The notes under the pieces: model-generated
The model's input: only the letters and a program-made list of their open reading frames with translations
What the model was told of the DNA's origin: nothing
Databases searched by the model: none
Origin: Treponema sp.
GTDB lineage: Bacteria; Spirochaetota; Spirochaetia; Treponematales; Treponemataceae
DNA length: 64,000 nucleotides
Reading direction: 5' to 3'
Assembly: GCA_024690865.1 (NCBI GenBank)
Contig: JAILON010000106.1
Span: 1-64,000, forward strand
Translations under genes and position numbers: made by a program
Shown: piece by piece, positions 41,889 to 49,620 of the stretch
How the letters are laid out: the number at the start of each line of letters is the position of its first letter
Numbering within the stretch: position 1 is the first letter of the stretch

Positions 41889-42845
41889 TCAACCAAGGAA
41901 ATACCGTTCCCCCTCCTTGCGGATAAGGCCCTCGGCAAGAAGGCCCGCCGCAGCCTTCTCAAGGCGGTCCGCGTCGATGCCCTCGCCCGCACCGATGTCC
42001 CCCAGGCCCAGGCCTCCTTTCTGCCGGGACAGCTGGCGGAGGATTGCGCCCCGCGCCTCTCGGAGGGAACCTCGGAAGGCCGACTGCCGCGCATAGGACG
42101 CGCTTTTCCGGGACGGGTTCGCCGCCGTCTTCTTGAGATGCGAGCCATAATCCATCAGCGCGTAATACCAGGTCCGGGGATCTTCCGCATCGAGCGTCTG
42201 TTCTACTAACGGAAGGATGTCGCTGTCGGGAACTGCGGGTGAAGCGGCCCCGGCGTCCCTGCCAGTCCCGCTGCCTCCGCCAGCACCGCCGTTCTTGTTC
42301 TTGTCGCCATCGCCGTCCGCAGCTTCCCCTGCAAAGAAGCAGTGGATGAACACCGCGCGGATATTCGTCTCGACGAAGACTTCCGCCTTGCCGAACGCGA
42401 ACGCGCAGATTGCCCGCGCCGTGTACGCGCCGATTCCGGGGAGCGCGTCCAGCGTCTCCGCATCGTCCGGTACGATGCCGCCGTATTCAGTGCAAATCCG
42501 TTTGCAGGCCTCGTGCAGGAACTTCGCACGCCGGTTGTAGCCAAGCCCGTTCCACAGGGAAAGAACGTCGGAACGCGCCGCCTGCGCCAGCGACCGCACC
42601 GTGGGAAAACGTTCCAGCCAGGCCGCGTACTTTTCCGTGACCCGCGAAGCCTGCGTCTGCTGCAGCATGAACTCGCTCACCATGACCGCATACGGGTCGC
42701 GCGTCTCGCGCCAGGGGAAGGTCCTCCCCTGCTCGCGGAAGAATTCCATCACTTCCCTGCGGAAGCCCTCCACCCTGTCCGGAGAGAGGATGATGCCGGC
42801 CTGCCGTTCCTGTCTCGTCAGCGGAAGTTTCGTCCCTGATTCCAT
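41889..42845 (-). CDS. mutY: MutY-like A/G-specific adenine glycosylase without Fe-S cluster
   Basis: The 318-residue protein has the HhH-GPD fold. It has EFMLQQTQASRV (about 52-63), the LPGIGAYTARAI hairpin, and VETNIRAVFIHCF where the catalytic acid sits. The catalytic position is Glu, not the Asp of E. coli MutY (LDGN). The four-Cys Fe-S loop is missing; instead the YALMDYGSHLKKTAANPSRKSA end is present. A Gly/Asp-rich insert (about 35 residues) follows FFAGEA. Removal of adenine opposite 8-oxoguanine is the family role. GGGGGAGG precedes the ATG at 42845. Confidence 0.82.
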   Translation of the reverse strand: MESGTKLPLTRQERQAGIILSPDRVEGFRREVMEFFREQGRTFPWRETRDPYAVMVSEFMLQQTQASRVTEKYAAWLERFPTVRSLAQAARSDVLSLWNGLGYNRRAKFLHEACKRICTEYGGIVPDDAETLDALPGIGAYTARAICAFAFGKAEVFVETNIRAVFIHCFFAGEAADGDGDKNKNGGAGGGSGTGRDAGAASPAVPDSDILPLVEQTLDAEDPRTWYYALMDYGSHLKKTAANPSRKSASYARQSAFRGSLREARGAILRQLSRQKGGLGLGDIGAGEGIDADRLEKAAAGLLAEGLIRKEGERYFLG

Positions 42846-42855
42846 ATCCTCCCCC

Positions 42856-44430
42856 TCACAACATCCGCAGTTCGCCGCTATCCCCGGCGCGGACGGCAAT
42901 GATGTTCGTTCCGGCGATTTTCTCAAGGAATGCCTTGTCGTGGCTTATCACGATCATCGCGCAGTCCAGCGCGGCCAGGGCGTTCTCCAGCGCAAGGACG
43001 CTCGTGATGTCCATGTGGTTTGTCGGCTCATCCAGGACCAGAAGTGAGAGCGGCTTTTGTACCGCGAGCGCAATCATCAGCTTCCGCATCTCGCCGGGGC
43101 TTATCTGCAGGGCCGCGCTTTTTTCCGCCGCAGGATTCCTCAGTTCCGCAAGGTGCTCCGGCTCGCTCCCCAGCCGGTACAAGGTGGAAAGCACCTCGCC
43201 CCGCTCGTCCTCCTCCAGCGCGCGGAAGGCCGACAAGACCGCCCGCCTCCCTTCCTCCGGGATTTCCTGCGGCAGGTAGAGCATCTCGTCCGCACGGCCC
43301 GCCTGCTCCATACGGGAGATGACATGGCGGACAAAGAGCGTCTTGCCCGCACCGTTCTCGCCGGTCAGCGCGAGCTTGCTCCCCCTCCGTATTTCGATAT
43401 GGGGAACTTTCAGCCGGTAGGAGCCTGCCTGCAGCACCGTCTCTTCGATGACGACGGGCTTCATAGCATCCGTCCCGGACAGGGAAAAGCCCTCCTTCCG
43501 CCGCAGGGCTTTCTTCACGCCGTCACGTTCGCTTTCCGTCCGGCTTATCTGCGTCTCAAGCCGCGCCTTCGCGTCGCCCGTCGTCCGGTCCTTGCCGCTG
43601 ATCCGCGCCACGTCGATTTTCGCCTGCGTGTCGTGGTCGCGCGGGTCCACCGCCTTTTTGGAAAGCCGCGCCCGCGCCTTCTGGTTCTGCGCCTCAAGCC
43701 GTGCGCCCCGCTCCCTCTCGCGGGAAGCCTTCGCGTTCAGCTTCTCCCATTCGCCGCGCGAGCTCTCGCCCGCGCTCTGTCTGAGTTCCAGCGCCTTTGA
43801 AAGCCCGCAGGGGTATGAATCAAAGGCGATGCAGTCCCGACCGCCCGCGAAAGACGCCGCCTCGTTGTATAGGAACACCGTCCGCGTGCAGAGCCCGTCC
43901 GTAAACGCGCGGTCATGGCTCACCATAATCCCCGTCCCGGTAAACTCCTGCAGGGCGGCCGCAATCATCGAGGAAGTCTTCGCGTCCAGGTGGTTCGTCG
44001 GCTCGTCAAGCAGGAGGACGGCGGGCTTTTCCGCAAGGGCACAGGCAAGCTGAACCCGCTTCTTCTCCCCGCCCGACAGGCTGTCGTAGCGGTCGAGCAT
44101 TTCCGCCGTCACGCGGAGGCGGGAAAAGAACTTCCGAACCTCGTTGTCGTCCGACCAGAAGGCCGTATACAGGTTCTCTGGCATTTCGGCGCATTCCTGC
44201 GGGCAGTATACGGAGCCGCCCGCACCGCTGCCAGCCCCCGGCCCGCAGGAAAGCTTCCCGCCGTCGGGAATCAGGATTCCCGCGAGGAGTTTGAGCAGGG
44301 TGGACTTCCCGCAGCCGTTGCTTCCCGCAACGCAGGTCCAGCCCTCCGCGAACTGGAGGGAGAAATCCTCGAACAAACGAACGGTCGAGGATGGATAAGA
44401 AAAACTAAGATTCGTTATTTGAACAGACAT
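42856..44430 (-). CDS. ABC-F family ATPase
   Basis: The 524-residue protein has two fused ABC domains and no membrane segments. Domain 1 has GSNGCGKST and the signature LSGGEKKRV, then LLLDEPTNHLD. Domain 2 has GENGAGKT, a degenerate signature ISPGEMRKL and LVLDEPTNHMD. A basic, highly charged linker (about 215-300) would reach into the ribosome. ABC-F proteins act on translating ribosomes or protect them from antibiotics. It ends 11 bp before the mutY-like gene, on the same strand. Which subgroup it belongs to is not clear. Confidence 0.87.
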   Translation of the reverse strand: MSVQITNLSFSYPSSTVRLFEDFSLQFAEGWTCVAGSNGCGKSTLLKLLAGILIPDGGKLSCGPGAGSGAGGSVYCPQECAEMPENLYTAFWSDDNEVRKFFSRLRVTAEMLDRYDSLSGGEKKRVQLACALAEKPAVLLLDEPTNHLDAKTSSMIAAALQEFTGTGIMVSHDRAFTDGLCTRTVFLYNEAASFAGGRDCIAFDSYPCGLSKALELRQSAGESSRGEWEKLNAKASRERERGARLEAQNQKARARLSKKAVDPRDHDTQAKIDVARISGKDRTTGDAKARLETQISRTESERDGVKKALRRKEGFSLSGTDAMKPVVIEETVLQAGSYRLKVPHIEIRRGSKLALTGENGAGKTLFVRHVISRMEQAGRADEMLYLPQEIPEEGRRAVLSAFRALEEDERGEVLSTLYRLGSEPEHLAELRNPAAEKSAALQISPGEMRKLMIALAVQKPLSLLVLDEPTNHMDITSVLALENALAALDCAMIVISHDKAFLEKIAGTNIIAVRAGDSGELRML

Positions 44431-44940
44431 GTGGCCTCCATAAAAGAAGCCAGCCGCAGCGGATGAAGCACCTGCCGACCCGAAAAGAACAAAACTGCAA
44501 CTGACTTCCAGAACAAGATTATGCGGAAATCAGCGTTACAGTCTCATCGGCGATGCGTCTCCTCTCAGAAAAGATTGATTATGAAAGACATAGTATAAGC
44601 TCCGGGGAGATTTGTCAAGCGGGCGCTTTTACACCCTACAGGCCGGCATGCTTGAGAGCCGCATGTCCATTCTTAGGTGTGAAGAATGGACATTCTCGGG
44701 TGTGAGGAATGGACATTCTCGGGTGTGAGGAATGGACATTCTCTGGTGTGCACGCCGGGGAAGGGGCTGGCCAGATTAGGGCCCGTCATACACAAGCCAC
44801 AGGACATTCACCTTGTCGCTCGCATCGTAGTGGTCCGTTCCGTCCCAACACATCCGTCGGGCCACACGGCAGACAGGGACGGTAAAAGCCCCGTCCCACA
44901 CCATCTGGACTTTCCTACCCATCCCGCCTATACTGTTCCC
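44431..44940. other. Divergent spacer between ABC-F and ttcA
   Basis: This 510-bp spacer contains no gene I can support. It holds the hairpin and 23-bp tandem repeats at 44664-44750. A GGGACGG/CCGTCCC hairpin near 44876-44897 lies just before ttcA. On the minus strand a reading frame ends at 44776, but it is mostly antisense to ttcA. Confidence 0.5.
44664..44750. repeat. Tandem 23-bp repeats preceded by a hairpin
   Basis: Three full 23-bp units start at 44676, 44699 and 44722 (GGTGTGAGGAATGGACATTCTCG, split here as GGTGTGAGG plus AATGGACATTCTCG), plus a partial fourth. Just before them TGTCCATTCTT (44664-44674) is the inverse of AAGAATGGACA (44682-44692), giving an 11-bp stem with a 7-base loop. 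Confidence 0.9.
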
Positions 44941-45648
44941 ATGCCGCAGCCACTCTTGTTTAGGATCATCGACAAGGCCGTATATGACTACACCATGATA
45001 GAAGGCGGAGACAGGCTTCTGGTGGGGGCTTCCGGCGGGAAGGATTCCACCGCGCTCATCCACTACCTTGCCTTCCGGCGCAGGCGGCCCGGCGCAGACT
45101 TTTCCTTCACGGCCCTCCACGTGCAGAGCGAGATTACCCCGCCCCTGTCCCCGGAACTGGAGGCCCTGTACGCGGACTGGGGCGTCGCCCCGATCGCACT
45201 GGACGTAAACGTGCTGGGCAGGCTCAAGCCCGGACGCAAGATGAACTGCTACTGGTGCTCTACGCAACGGCGGACGGAGCTGCTGGATTACGCGATAAAA
45301 AACGGCTACAACAAGCTGGTCCTGGGCCACCACCTGGACGACATGCTTGAGACCCTTCTTATGAATATGATTAACAAAGGCGAGCTTTCCACCATGGCCC
45401 CCAAGATGACATACCGCGACTACCCGCTTGCCGTAATCCGCCCGCTCTGCTATGCGGACGAGGGAACCATCATCGCGCACGGGAAGGAGCAGGGCTACAT
45501 GAGCGGAACCTGCACCTGCGGCTACCAGGACAACTCCGGCAGGAAGGAAGCCCGCCGCAAGCTGGAGCAGCTGACGGATGGCGACGTGCAGAAGAAGAAA
45601 CGCCTGCTTTCCGCCCTCAAGAATATATACCCCGAGTACCTGCCCTAG
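44941..45648 (+). CDS. ttcA: TtcA-like tRNA 2-thiocytidine synthase
   Basis: The 235-residue protein is an ATP-dependent tRNA sulfur-transfer enzyme of the TtcA group. It has the PP-loop SGGKDST (31-37), the CxxC of NCYWCSTQRR (about 103-106), the LGHHLDDMLETLLMN segment, and a C-terminal Cys pair in GTCTCGYQD. TtcA uses a labile [4Fe-4S] cluster on these Cys residues to thiolate cytidine 32. The ATG at 44941 begins the conserved domain; the longer open frame runs through tandem repeats and is not coding. Confidence 0.9.
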   Translation: MPQPLLFRIIDKAVYDYTMIEGGDRLLVGASGGKDSTALIHYLAFRRRRPGADFSFTALHVQSEITPPLSPELEALYADWGVAPIALDVNVLGRLKPGRKMNCYWCSTQRRTELLDYAIKNGYNKLVLGHHLDDMLETLLMNMINKGELSTMAPKMTYRDYPLAVIRPLCYADEGTIIAHGKEQGYMSGTCTCGYQDNSGRKEARRKLEQLTDGDVQKKKRLLSALKNIYPEYLP

Positions 45649-45738
45649 GGCCGGGCCCCATACAGCACAGGCCCGGATACCCCGGACCTGCTACAGCTTT
45701 CCCCGCCCCGGTCAGGCCTCCGCGAAAAAGGCCGCGCC

Positions 45739-46680
45739 CTAGAAGTCGTCCGACTCGCCGCCCTGCACGCTCTCCAGATAGTTGTCCATATAGCCCTTGT
45801 CCAGGAACATCGTGAGGACCAGCTGGTCCAGGTAGGGCACCTGGCAGTCGTACTCCCCGAAGGCCTCCTTGTATTCGGCAAGGAGCTTGTCCGGCAGCAC
45901 CATCCAGGCGATGGACAGGCCCTTGCAGAGGAGGTTCGAGAAGGAGTTCATGTAGATGACCTTGCCCTGCGTGTCCGCGTTCTTGAAGGTGGTGTCTATG
46001 CTGATGTTCATGGTGTCGTCGTTCTCGATGATGTAGCGGTAGTCCGCCTCAGAAGCCCAGTCCAGTATGCCCTGCCGCCGTTCCGCCGGGTCGTCCAGCG
46101 TGAACTCAGGAGGTTCCACGGGAGTGACGAATAGGATTGTCGTACCGGAAGTAAGCAGGGAATCCAGCGAGACGCCCAGGTCATCGACGGCGACCTTCTT
46201 GACCCCGAAGCCCGCGTTCTTGAACAGACGCTCCGTGGTGGTGCTCACGTCCTCGGGGATTGCGACGACCGGAGAGATGGAACGGCGAACCTGCTCCGCA
46301 TAGGTCAGGAGGCTGCCCGACTTCTTCTCGCCGGAAGGATGGCGCAGGGTATGCAGCTGCATCAGCCTGAACATCAGCGCGCCCATGCCCGGACCCACGA
46401 CGATGTTGTCCACCGGGGCCTCCACCTTGTGGAAGCGGAACATGAAGGCCGACAGGGCCTTGCGGAAGGCCGGATCGCCAAAGCGGTCCCCCCTCTGGTT
46501 CAGGTCCACCGTCTCGTCGTTCAGCACGCTGTTGTAGCAGCGGGCCAGAAATTTCTCAAAATACTCTGCGTTGGGCACTATGACAGGACGGCTGCTTCCA
46601 CTGCCCTCCTCACCGTCGATGAAGGTAGGCACGCTGGTCAGCGACCCCGACTGATTAAAAAACTGGTCTACACTGTTCAT
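45739..46680 (-). CDS. PLP-enzyme fold protein lacking the usual lysine
   Basis: The 313-residue protein resembles the aminotransferase half of MocR-type proteins. The GDPAFRKALSAFMFRF region, the VVGPGMGALMFRLMQL segment and YRYIIENDDTMNI are all present. The motif that normally holds the PLP lysine (GTFSK) reads NSFSNLLCKG, and the following Arg is also absent. No helix-turn-helix domain is present. It is therefore likely to have lost classical PLP catalysis or use a shifted Lys. GAGGAA lies before the ATG. It stands alone between ttcA and a membrane protein gene. Confidence 0.78.
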   Translation of the reverse strand: MNSVDQFFNQSGSLTSVPTFIDGEEGSGSSRPVIVPNAEYFEKFLARCYNSVLNDETVDLNQRGDRFGDPAFRKALSAFMFRFHKVEAPVDNIVVGPGMGALMFRLMQLHTLRHPSGEKKSGSLLTYAEQVRRSISPVVAIPEDVSTTTERLFKNAGFGVKKVAVDDLGVSLDSLLTSGTTILFVTPVEPPEFTLDDPAERRQGILDWASEADYRYIIENDDTMNISIDTTFKNADTQGKVIYMNSFSNLLCKGLSIAWMVLPDKLLAEYKEAFGEYDCQVPYLDQLVLTMFLDKGYMDNYLESVQGGESDDF

Positions 46681-46840
46681 ATCTGTTCCTCAATGCCATC
46701 CGGCAACTTGCCTCGGACTAAATCAATACTATAATTATGGACTATATTTCTGTATTTATCAAGAAGGAAATCCACCCCCGCCCCGGCCACAGGCAGCCAG
46801 GGCGGGGAAAACTATCCCAGGAGGGGCCGTCCGCCCCACG

Positions 46841-46931
46841 ACGCCCCAACGGGCCCGGGCAACGCCCCAACAGGCCCGGGCGACGCCCCAACGGGCCCGG
46901 GCGACGCCCCAACGGGCCCGGGCAACGCCCC
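46841..46931. repeat. 21-bp GC-rich tandem repeats
   Basis: Units beginning ACGCCCCAAC recur at 46841, 46862, 46883, 46904 and 46925, exactly 21 bp apart (four full copies and a part). The array starts at the stop codon of the zinc-ribbon membrane protein gene and runs downstream of it. Confidence 0.9.
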
Positions 46932-47503
46932 TATTCGGCGACCTCCTCACCTCCACCAGCTTCATCATCTTCACCATACTCGCCGTCCCCGCCATCCTCT
47001 TCGTCCGGCGGCACGGCAAAACCGAAGAGCTTGCCAAAAAGCCAGAAGCCGAACTCCAGCAGCACGTGGCGGACTATGAAGACGGCGGCAATCCCGAGGA
47101 AAACCCCGTCCAGCGACCGGAGGAAGAAGAACCCCGCCGCCGCCCCCAGGGGCAGGAAAACCGGCCCGCTCCTGAACTGGTGGACGCCCAGCGCCAGCTG
47201 CATCAGGAACACCAGCAGGCATATCCCCGTCAGGATGCGGAGGCCCCAACTCCAGTGCAGGAAGAACGCCCCTACGCCCAGAAGCGAAAGCAGGGCAAAA
47301 AAAACGAAGCCGATGCGGACAAGCACCAGGAGCATCAGGCCAAGGGACATATCCACGCCCCCCTCGTCCGGCTCCTCCAGCGGCCTGCGGCTGTTCCTGT
47401 CTATCTTGCATCCACATTCTGGGCAAACCAGGTCATCCAGATCCTCAATGCTCTTTATGGCAAAGTCAAATTCCTTACGGCAGTTGGGGCAGTATCTAAT
47501 CAT
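46931..47503 (-). CDS. Zinc-ribbon membrane protein of unknown function
   Basis: The 190-residue protein begins with a zinc ribbon (CPNC at 5-8 and CPEC at about 27-30). Four hydrophobic segments follow (about 53-78, 83-108, 114-135, 136-160), then a Gly/Glu/Asp-rich tail. Zinc-ribbon membrane proteins of this kind are widespread and uncharacterised. The start has no strong ribosome site. The stop codon adjoins the 21-bp repeat array. Confidence 0.75.
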   Translation of the reverse strand: MIRYCPNCRKEFDFAIKSIEDLDDLVCPECGCKIDRNSRRPLEEPDEGGVDMSLGLMLLVLVRIGFVFFALLSLLGVGAFFLHWSWGLRILTGICLLVFLMQLALGVHQFRSGPVFLPLGAAAGFFFLRSLDGVFLGIAAVFIVRHVLLEFGFWLFGKLFGFAVPPDEEDGGDGEYGEDDEAGGGEEVAE

Positions 47504-47627
47504 GCTAGCTTAATTTTCGGAATTCTCGGACAAAAAGTGAAAGAGGCTGTTTCAAGAACTGCCGCCTCCTTGTGGACTAAAATCTACAAAAAGCCCCCCT
47601 CCACATCCTGTACATTTGCAGCAACAG

Positions 47628-47763
47628 AGCCAGTTGCAAAAGTTGGTTACTTTTGCACTGGCTCACGAGGGCCTGTGCAACGCACGACGCACATTCGTGC
47701 AATTGTGGCCCTCGCAGTGTGATTTGGACCAGTTTCAAAAGTCCGTCTGGGTCTTTTGAAACT
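47628..47763. repeat. Run of inverted repeats before the lysis-like cassette
   Basis: Three dyads follow one another. AGCCAGTTGCAAAAGT (47628-47643) pairs with ACTTTTGCACTGGCT (47649-47663) with one bulge. CGAGGGCC near 47667 pairs with GGCCCTCG near 47707. AGTTTCAAAAG (47731-47741) pairs perfectly with CTTTTGAAACT (47753-47763). They could act as terminator and processing signals or be copies of a small dispersed element. Confidence 0.7.
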
Positions 47764-47790
47764 GCCACAACAGGTTTGCAGGAGGTAAAT

Positions 47791-48228
47791 ATGCAGACGG
47801 AAGAACTTTTGACGGGGGTCTACGGGCAGCTGCACGAGCTGCTCGGCGACCACAAGGCTTTCAAGCGGGAGACGCTGGACAGGCTGTCCACGCTTGAAAA
47901 GGAAGTAAAGGATGCTCCGGGAGCCAGGACGGCGCGCCTGTGCGCAATCATTTCGGCCCTTTCGGGTGCCGCGTCGCTGTTGGGCAGCCTGGGGCTCAAG
48001 CTGGCGGCCTCGTTCGGACCGCTGTGCAGAGGTGCGCAGGCCCTGACGGAACCAACGGCCGCGACAATCGTACGGACGGCAGCCCGGCTTGCACAGCTTG
48101 TGGCGACAGCGGTGCCGGCGGCCACAGCGGTGCCGGCGGCCACGGTAGTGCCGGCGGCCACGGTAGTGCCGGTGACAGAGGCACTGGCCTGGCTTGCAGC
48201 CGGACCGCTGTGCGGAGGTGCCGCATGA
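47791..48228 (+). CDS. XhlA-like coiled-coil/membrane protein of the lysis-like cassette
   Basis: The 145-residue protein opens with an amphipathic coiled coil (about 5-42, LHELLGDHKAFKRETLDRLSTLEKEV). A hydrophobic segment follows (about 50-72, LCAIISALSGAASLLGSLGLKL). This is the layout of XhlA-type phage haemolysin/holin helpers. The C-terminal half is Ala/Val/Pro-rich with a repeated PAATxV hexapeptide coded by 18-bp repeats (48112-48165). AGGAGG sets the ATG at 47791. The stop overlaps the next start as ATGA. Confidence 0.62.
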   Translation: MQTEELLTGVYGQLHELLGDHKAFKRETLDRLSTLEKEVKDAPGARTARLCAIISALSGAASLLGSLGLKLAASFGPLCRGAQALTEPTAATIVRTAARLAQLVATAVPAATAVPAATVVPAATVVPVTEALAWLAAGPLCGGAA

Positions 48229-48701
48229 ACACGGGACCGCTCGCATCCATCGCACACATCATGAAGGACCGGGGACGGCCCCCCGCGGAAATCTACGGAA
48301 CCCTGCTGGGCCTCTTCCTTGGAACGCCCTACGTCTGGGGCGGCTCCAGCATACTGGGCACGGACTGCTCGGGATGCGTCTCGACCTGCCTTTCGCATGC
48401 GCTGGGACATCCACTCAGGACCACGGCAGACGGACTGTACCGGGAGCACTTCACGAGGAACGCCGGCAGGGTGGAAGAACTGGAAGGGAAGATCGGAGCC
48501 GCCTTCTTCCTGGACAAGACCGGCAGGGCCGTTCACGTCGCGGGCTACATGGGCACGGGCCTGTTCGCCAACGCATCCAGCATAGAGCGGGACAGGCGGA
48601 CCATGCCCCGCCGCCTGGACGAGCTTTTGTCCATGTACAGTGACTTCGTTCCACGGCTCCGCACGCTGGAAGGAAAAACCGGCAGGGAGGCTGACCGATG
48701 A
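48225..48701 (+). CDS. NlpC/P60 cell-wall peptidase
   Basis: The 158-residue protein is a minimal NlpC/P60 cysteine peptidase. The active-site Cys48 lies in GTPYVWGGSSILGTDCSG, and His104 in AVHVAGYMG. No signal peptide is visible, as expected for an endolysin exported through a holin. The ATG at 48225 follows GGAGG; a much longer open frame upstream is antiparallel to the first gene's frame and unsupported. It overlaps both neighbours by four bases, which ties it tightly to the cassette. Confidence 0.82.
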   Translation: MNTGPLASIAHIMKDRGRPPAEIYGTLLGLFLGTPYVWGGSSILGTDCSGCVSTCLSHALGHPLRTTADGLYREHFTRNAGRVEELEGKIGAAFFLDKTGRAVHVAGYMGTGLFANASSIERDRRTMPRRLDELLSMYSDFVPRLRTLEGKTGREADR

Positions 48702-49339
48702 AAGGAAGCGTATACGAGGGAGGGATTTCCTCCTGCCTGGGCTACCTTGCCAAGCGGGCGGTCCTGCTGGCGGCGAAGCTCCTGGGCTTCAAAGGCTTCT
48801 GCCTGTTCCTTGCCACCGCGCTCCTGGGACTTGGCAGGATTGGAGAGGACGTCTGGCTGACCCTGGCCATAACGCTCGTGTGCAGCGCGAGCGGAATCCG
48901 CGTGCTGGATTCCTTCAAGGAAGGGACGGACGCGCTGGATGCAAAAAACGCAATCGCGGCCCGGCTGGGAGGCCCCGCCGCCAAAGAGGAGGTATCCTAT
49001 GAAACATCTTGGAAAGGCAATCCTATTGCCGCTGCTGGCTGGACTGCTCCTGCACTGCCCTGCCCCGGCGGAAGCCGCGGCCCGGAAGAAGGCCCCGGTA
49101 CGTCCGGAACAACTGGCACGCGGCCCGGCACCTGGTTCGGCACGCCCGGAACGCAACAAGGCTCAGGCGGCACGCGGCCGGGAGGCGTCGGCGGCCAGTC
49201 CGGCACAAGCGGAGCAGCAGAACGCGCCGCATCCCGCAGGGGAGCAAGAGCCAGTTCCGCCGCCGCAAAGGGACAGGGAAAAAGAGGCCGGCAGCGGATC
49301 CGCGCCATCCTTGAAGAGGCCGTCCAACAGGACGGCTGA
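48698..49339 (+). CDS. Holin-like membrane protein with a long out-of-frame overlap
   Basis: The 213-residue frame begins with about 100 residues that look holin-like. Hydrophobic segments span about 20-45 and 48-72, followed by a charged SFKEGTDALDAKNAI helix. From about residue 101 to 213 it is Gly/Thr/Pro/Ala-rich and overlaps the next gene by 341 bp in another frame. The overlap tail may be real or an open frame kept by GC-rich composition. It starts with a four-base overlap on the peptidase gene. No named holin family is assigned. Confidence 0.6.
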   Translation: MKGSVYEGGISSCLGYLAKRAVLLAAKLLGFKGFCLFLATALLGLGRIGEDVWLTLAITLVCSASGIRVLDSFKEGTDALDAKNAIAARLGGPAAKEEVSYETSWKGNPIAAAGWTAPALPCPGGSRGPEEGPGTSGTTGTRPGTWFGTPGTQQGSGGTRPGGVGGQSGTSGAAERAASRRGARASSAAAKGQGKRGRQRIRAILEEAVQQDG

Positions 49340-49553
49340 CGGCCTGGACCTTGACGCGCTGGAAGAGGAGCTGGGGAGGATTCTGGACGAAAGCGTCCAG
49401 GAAGCCCTTGCGAAACAGCGCACGTCGTTTGAACGCGACTACTCCCGCCTCTGGGACTCTCGGAGCTTCTGGAGGCGCGCCGCAATCGGAGAAGGCGGAG
49501 CCATTGTGGCCTGCCTCCTTGGAGGAATCTTCATCTGGAACCTGGCGAAATAG
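48999..49553 (+). CDS. Secreted/anchored protein ending the lysis-like cassette
   Basis: The 184-residue protein has a signal peptide (MKHLGKAILLPLLAGLLLHC, cleavage near APAEA). A basic, Pro/Ala-rich linker leads to a charged helical part (LDLDALEEELGRILDESVQEAL, about 118-140). A C-terminal hydrophobic segment (about 160-181, GEGGAIVACLLGGIFIWNLA) completes it. A periplasm-spanning role like phage spanins is conceivable but not shown; the Cys of LLLHC is not a good lipobox. GAGG precedes the ATG at 48999. A terminator follows at 49583. Confidence 0.62.
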   Translation: MKHLGKAILLPLLAGLLLHCPAPAEAAARKKAPVRPEQLARGPAPGSARPERNKAQAARGREASAASPAQAEQQNAPHPAGEQEPVPPPQRDREKEAGSGSAPSLKRPSNRTADGLDLDALEEELGRILDESVQEALAKQRTSFERDYSRLWDSRSFWRRAAIGEGGAIVACLLGGIFIWNLAK

Positions 49554-49582
49554 CCGGGCCATGTAAAAAACACACAGTGCAG

Positions 49583-49616
49583 GGCGGGCCCGTCTGTTGG
49601 CGGGTCCGCCTTTTTT
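49583..49616 (+). terminator. Rho-independent terminator of the lysis-like cassette
   Basis: GGCGGGCCCG (49583-49592) pairs with CGGGTCCGCC (49601-49610), a 10-bp stem with one G-T pair. TTTTTT follows. This closes the four-gene unit. Confidence 0.8.
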
Positions 49617-49620
49617 CGTC

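Noticed and set aside
44776-45480. Minus-strand reading frame opposite ttcA ending MVWDGAFTVPVCRVARR...
   Set aside because: Most of it is antisense to the well-supported ttcA gene, and no start or ribosome site serves the short unique part; it could at best be a gene stump.
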